NCBI GenBank assembly: GCA_024742655.1
Contig: JANSYB010000066.1
Location: 1 to 8,342, forward strand
Reading direction: 5' to 3'
DNA from: Paracoccaceae bacterium
Lineage (GTDB): Bacteria > Pseudomonadota > Alphaproteobacteria > Rhodobacterales > Rhodobacteraceae
DNA: 8,342 bases
In this document: piece by piece, positions 5,369 to 8,342 of the stretch
Numbering within the stretch: position 1 is the stretch's first letter
Layout: every line of letters starts with the position of its first letter
The notes under the pieces: generated by a model
Database searches by the model: none
Told to the model about the DNA's origin: nothing
Seen by the model: only the letters and a program-made list of their open reading frames with translations
Program-made: the position numbers and the translations under genes

Positions 5369-6148
5369 ATGGACCTTGGAATAAAGGGTAAACGGGCGCT
5401 GGTCTGCGCGTCGTCGAAGGGGCTGGGATTGGGCTGCGCCCGGGCGCTGGCCGAGGCCGGTGTCGATCTGGTCATGAACGCGCGCGGCGCCGAGGCGCTG
5501 GAGGCCGAGGCGCAGCGCATCCGCGACGAGTTCGGCGTGGACGTCGTGACCGTCGCCGCCGATGTGACCACGCCCGAGGGGCAGGCACAGGTTATCGCGG
5601 CGGCCGAGGGGGTGGATATCCTCGTCAACAATGCGGGTGGCCCGCCGCCAGGTATGTGGACGGACTGGGATCGCGACGATTTCATCAAGGCGCTGGATGC
5701 CAACATGCTGGCCCCGATCGCCTTTATCAAGGCGCTGGTGCCGGCCATGATGGAGCGCGGCTGGGGCCGGGTGGTCAACATCACCTCGCAGTCGGTCAAG
5801 GCCCCCATCCCGGTGCTTGGCCTGTCCAATTCGGCGCGCGCGGGCCTGACGGGATATGTCGCCGGAACCTCGCGGCAGGTTGCCGGAAAGGGCGTCAATA
5901 TCAACAACCTGCAACCGGGAATTCACGCGACTGACCGGGCCGTGTCCCTCGACAAGGGCGTGTCGGATGCGCAGGGCATCAGCATGGACGAGGCCAAGGC
6001 ACAGCGCTGCGCCACCATCCCCGCGGGCCGCTATGGCACGATCGAGGAATTCGGCGCGACCTGCGCCTTCCTGTGCAGCCAGCATGCCGGGTTCATCGTC
6101 GGCCAGAACATCCTTCTGGATGGTGGCGCCGTGAATTCGACGATGTAG
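5369..6148 (+). CDS. SDR family oxidoreductase-like protein with degenerate active site
   Basis: A 259-residue protein with the length and layout of a classical short-chain dehydrogenase/reductase (Rossmann fold, NAD(P)H-dependent carbonyl/alcohol chemistry). The cofactor loop is CASSKGLGLG (13-22), with Cys-Ala where TG is normal. NNAGG at 87-91, N112 and S140 (NITSQS) are in place. The YxxxK pair is missing: aligning LSNSARAGL with the usual YSASKAAL puts S153 at the Tyr position and R157 at the Lys position. LQPG (181-184) and the C-terminal GQNILLDGG are typical of the family. It resembles the atypical beta-ketoacyl-ACP-reductase-like subgroup, which I recall as lacking a perfect cofactor motif and catalytic tetrad. 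The ATG is preceded by AGGGAG at eight bases. A nearer ATG at 5364 is out of frame and soon stops. The next gene starts nine bases after the stop, suggesting an operon. Substrate unknown. Confidence 0.87.
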   Translation: MDLGIKGKRALVCASSKGLGLGCARALAEAGVDLVMNARGAEALEAEAQRIRDEFGVDVVTVAADVTTPEGQAQVIAAAEGVDILVNNAGGPPPGMWTDWDRDDFIKALDANMLAPIAFIKALVPAMMERGWGRVVNITSQSVKAPIPVLGLSNSARAGLTGYVAGTSRQVAGKGVNINNLQPGIHATDRAVSLDKGVSDAQGISMDEAKAQRCATIPAGRYGTIEEFGATCAFLCSQHAGFIVGQNILLDGGAVNSTM

Positions 6149-6157
6149 GCCCATCGC

Positions 6158-6976
6158 GTGGCAACCGACATGAGCCCCACGGCGCAACCCGGCCCGCTGC
6201 GGGCAGAGGGCACGCAGATGGGGGTGCCGTATCGCAGCGCCCCGCTGAATGGCGGGGTCGCGGACCTGCATGTCGATCTTTACCTGCCCGAGGGGCCGCG
6301 TGACCCGGCCCCGGTTCTGGTGTGGTTTCACGCCGGGGCGTTTTGCGTGGGCACCACGAAACGACCGCAGCACCGTGCGCTCGGGCGGCGCATGGCCTCG
6401 GCGGGCATGGCGCTTGCGGTGCCGTCCTACCGTCTGTCCACCCCGGAAGAGGACCTGAGCCCGCCGGTGCGCGACGCCCTGCCGGGCCTGCTGGCCATGT
6501 GTCCGCCGGGCTTCCGGCTTGAGCTGGCGGGATCCTGGGCGCTGGCCGCATTGGAGGATTCGGTCGCCGCGCTGCGATGGCTCGATGAGCGACGCGAAAC
6601 GCTTGGCCTGACGGGACGGTTCGTCGTTGGCGGCAGTTCGGCCGGCGCCATCAATGCCATGAACCTTGTGCATACCGCGCCTCATCTTGGTCTTGAGACA
6701 CCTGATATCGGCGGTGTGCTGTGCTATTCGGGGGCCTATGCCTATCCCGGGATCTATCGGCCGGGTGCGGTTCCGGTTGTGGCTTTGCATCATCCGGCCG
6801 ATCCCAAGATCGATATCGCGTCGATTCGGACGCTGGCGTCGCGCGACCCGAAGGTGAAGCTGACCGAAACCTCCGCCGACGAGCACGGCGGTTTTGCCAA
6901 AACCGCCTCGGAGCCGCCACGCAAGGTCTTTGGGCGGATCCTGGGGCATGTGCGCGAGATGAGCGGAACCGCCTGA
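6158..6976 (+). CDS. Alpha/beta hydrolase (esterase/lipase-like)
   Basis: A protein of 272 residues from the GTG start, with the features of an HSL-like alpha/beta hydrolase that would cleave an ester, lactone or amide in the cytoplasm. FHAGAF (57-62) occupies the oxyanion-hole position where the family usually has HGGG. The nucleophile elbow is GSSAG (159-163) with S161. The likely acid is D215 in HHPADPKID, and the base is H243 in DEHGGF. There is no signal peptide. It starts nine bases after the SDR stop and is probably co-transcribed with it. The start is uncertain. The GTG at 6158 has only a weak AGG upstream, the ATG at 6170 has none, and the in-frame ATG at 6218 (residue 21) is preceded at seven bases by AGAGGG, the best ribosome binding site of the three. 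The catalytic residues are unaffected by this choice. Substrate cannot be told. Confidence 0.83.
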   Translation: MATDMSPTAQPGPLRAEGTQMGVPYRSAPLNGGVADLHVDLYLPEGPRDPAPVLVWFHAGAFCVGTTKRPQHRALGRRMASAGMALAVPSYRLSTPEEDLSPPVRDALPGLLAMCPPGFRLELAGSWALAALEDSVAALRWLDERRETLGLTGRFVVGGSSAGAINAMNLVHTAPHLGLETPDIGGVLCYSGAYAYPGIYRPGAVPVVALHHPADPKIDIASIRTLASRDPKVKLTETSADEHGGFAKTASEPPRKVFGRILGHVREMSGTA

Positions 6977-7047
6977 CGCATCGCGCGGGGTCACGTTTTC
7001 GTTTGTCACGCGCAATCCATTGGCCAGTGAACGGGCGTGGTGCTAGT

Positions 7048-7074
7048 CGGGTCAGACCTGCTGATCCCGACCCG
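7048..7074 (+). promoter_or_regulatory. Inverted repeat next to the symporter ribosome binding site
   Basis: CGGGTC (7048-7053) can pair with GACCCG (7069-7074) over 15 bases. A competing smaller dyad is GGTC-A-GACC (7050-7058). The 3' arm ends at the first G of the GGAG ribosome binding site (7074-7077) of the symporter. A translational control role is conceivable but unproven. Confidence 0.25.
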
Positions 7075-7082
7075 GAGCCCCC

Positions 7083-8342
7083 ATGCAAGCCACTGCGACA
7101 CTTGTGATTTTCGGCCTGATCATCCTGGCCAGCCTGTTGGCGGCCCCGCGTCGCGCGACGATTGACGGGTTTTTCGGCGGCGCCCGCGCGGATGGGCGCG
7201 CGCCGGGGCTGTGGGTGCTGGTGCTCAGCCAGGTGACAACCTGGATCTTCGCACGTTCACTGATGAATTCGGCCATCCTGGGATACTATTACGGCATCTG
7301 GGGGGTGCTGGCCTATGCCGCCTATTACGGCTCCTTCCTGACCGGTGGCTTCGTGGTGGGCCGGCTGCGCGAACAGGGGGCCGGGTCGGTTCAGGATTGG
7401 CTGCGCGCCCGGTTCGGCGGGGCGGGCACGGCCTGTTACAACCTCGTCATTGCGCTGCGCCTGCTGAGCGAGGTCTTTGCCAACCTGCTGGTGGTCGGCC
7501 TGATCTTTGCCGCTGCCCTGCCGGAACTGGGCATGGCGCGGGAGGCGTCCATCGTTCTGGTGGCGGTTCTCGGGCTGGCTTACAGCGCCTGGGGCGGTCT
7601 GAGCGCGGCCCTGCGCACTGACGTGATCCAGATGCTGGTGTTCCTCGTCGTCTTTGCAATGGCGTTCGTCGCGCTGATCACCATGCCGGGGTTCAGCCTC
7701 GGGGCCGTTCTGACCTCCACCGGAACAAGCGGGGCGTGGAATGGCCAGATCCTGCTTCTGGTGGCGTTCCTGCAGGTCTTTTCCTACCCGGTGCATGATC
7801 CGGTGATGATGGATCGCGGCTTCATCGCCGACCGCGCCACCACGCGGGCCTCGTTCCTGCATGCGTTCTGGATATCGGCGCTCTGCATCATCACCTTCGG
7901 CTTTTTCGGGATCGAGGCGGCGCTGCGTGGCAACGCCTACGAGGGTCAGCTTCTGGGCACATGGGCGCAGATGTTCCCGGCCTGGGTCTATGTGGCGCTG
8001 ATGGTATCGCTGCTGGTCAGTGCGCTCAGCACGCTGGATTCCGCGCTGGCCAGTGCCGCGCGCCTGATGGTGGACGAATTGCGACTGGCCCCGCGCACGC
8101 TGACCGGTGGGCGCCTCACCATGGCGGGGTTCATGGTGGCGGGCGCCGCGTTGACGCTGTGGGGCAATCAAAGCCTGTTCGATGCCGTCGCGGTCAGCGG
8201 CACGGCCAGCCTGTTCCTGACCCCGGTGCTGATCGGTGGGCTGGTGCTGGGCCGCAAGGTGCCGGTCTGGGCCTACCTGGTCAGCTTCGGCGCGTCCGTG
8301 CTCGGGGCCGTGGCCTATTTCGGGCGCGACTGGCCCGGTATG
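7083..8342 (+). CDS. Sodium:solute symporter (SSS family), C-terminus beyond window
   Basis: The first 420 residues of a polytopic inner-membrane transporter that runs off the right edge without a stop. Successive hydrophobic helices are obvious, starting with residues 4-21. GGLSAALRTDVIQ (171-183) matches the SSS family signature region, and SALSTLDSALASAAR, with S316 and T317, corresponds to the helix that carries sodium-binding hydroxyl residues in vSGLT-type transporters. Family members couple sodium uptake to sugars, amino acids, carboxylates or similar solutes. The substrate cannot be told here. The ATG is preceded by GGAG at five bases. It lies 105 bases after the hydrolase gene and in the same direction. 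It may be read from the same transcript or from its own start, and a TTGTCA (7003-7008) is present but has no convincing -10. The visible part is probably most of the protein, since such symporters usually have 450-550 residues. Confidence 0.88.
   Translation, partial: MQATATLVIFGLIILASLLAAPRRATIDGFFGGARADGRAPGLWVLVLSQVTTWIFARSLMNSAILGYYYGIWGVLAYAAYYGSFLTGGFVVGRLREQGAGSVQDWLRARFGGAGTACYNLVIALRLLSEVFANLLVVGLIFAAALPELGMAREASIVLVAVLGLAYSAWGGLSAALRTDVIQMLVFLVVFAMAFVALITMPGFSLGAVLTSTGTSGAWNGQILLLVAFLQVFSYPVHDPVMMDRGFIADRATTRASFLHAFWISALCIITFGFFGIEAALRGNAYEGQLLGTWAQMFPAWVYVALMVSLLVSALSTLDSALASAARLMVDELRLAPRTLTGGRLTMAGFMVAGAALTLWGNQSLFDAVAVSGTASLFLTPVLIGGLVLGRKVPVWAYLVSFGASVLGAVAYFGRDWPGM

Noticed and set aside
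5291..7015. A 574-codon open frame on the minus strand opposite the SDR and hydrolase genes
   Set aside because: The two plus-strand genes lie in the same frame, and the high GC content keeps the antisense frame open. Its product is Arg/His/Gly-rich, shows no recognisable domain, and overlaps two genes with clear motifs.

Overview
The window looks like chromosomal DNA from an alphaproteobacterium of the Rhodobacteraceae (Roseobacter group). The evidence is high-GC coding sequence, a VPLPA-type C-terminal sorting signal, a Hint_2-type (Hedgehog/intein-fold) protein, and a family 2 glycosyltransferase of a kind I associate with that group. No phage, transposon, CRISPR array, tRNA or rRNA is visible. 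The window is densely coding: no gap between genes exceeds about 190 bases.

The left part (1-5206) reads entirely on the minus strand. From the divergence point leftward it holds a Hint-domain protein (4193-5206), peptide chain release factor 3 (prfC, 2519-4126), a secreted VPLPA-CTERM protein (1396-2343), a family 2 glycosyltransferase (324-1295) and the N-terminus of a DEAD-box RNA helicase that runs off the left edge (1-134). These look like separate transcription units rather than one operon. A strong intrinsic terminator (1346-1374) closes the VPLPA-CTERM gene, and candidate promoters sit upstream of the Hint gene, prfC and the helicase.

The right part (5369-8342) reads on the plus strand. 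It holds a short-chain dehydrogenase-like protein lacking the usual catalytic Tyr/Lys pair, an alpha/beta hydrolase 9 bases after it, and the N-terminal 420 residues of a sodium:solute symporter that runs off the right edge. The spacing suggests that the first two genes are co-transcribed. The symporter follows after 105 bases with its own ribosome binding site. Together they could form a small uptake and ester/carbonyl-processing module, but no substrate can be named from the sequence.

The most interesting points are: nested dyads in front of the VPLPA-CTERM gene; the consecutive stem-loops in the helicase leader; a possible leaderless prfC transcript; the Hint protein, which has an intein-like cysteine but no visible splicing terminus; and the SDR with a degenerate active site. 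None of these alone shows a new system. All are predictions from reading the sequence.
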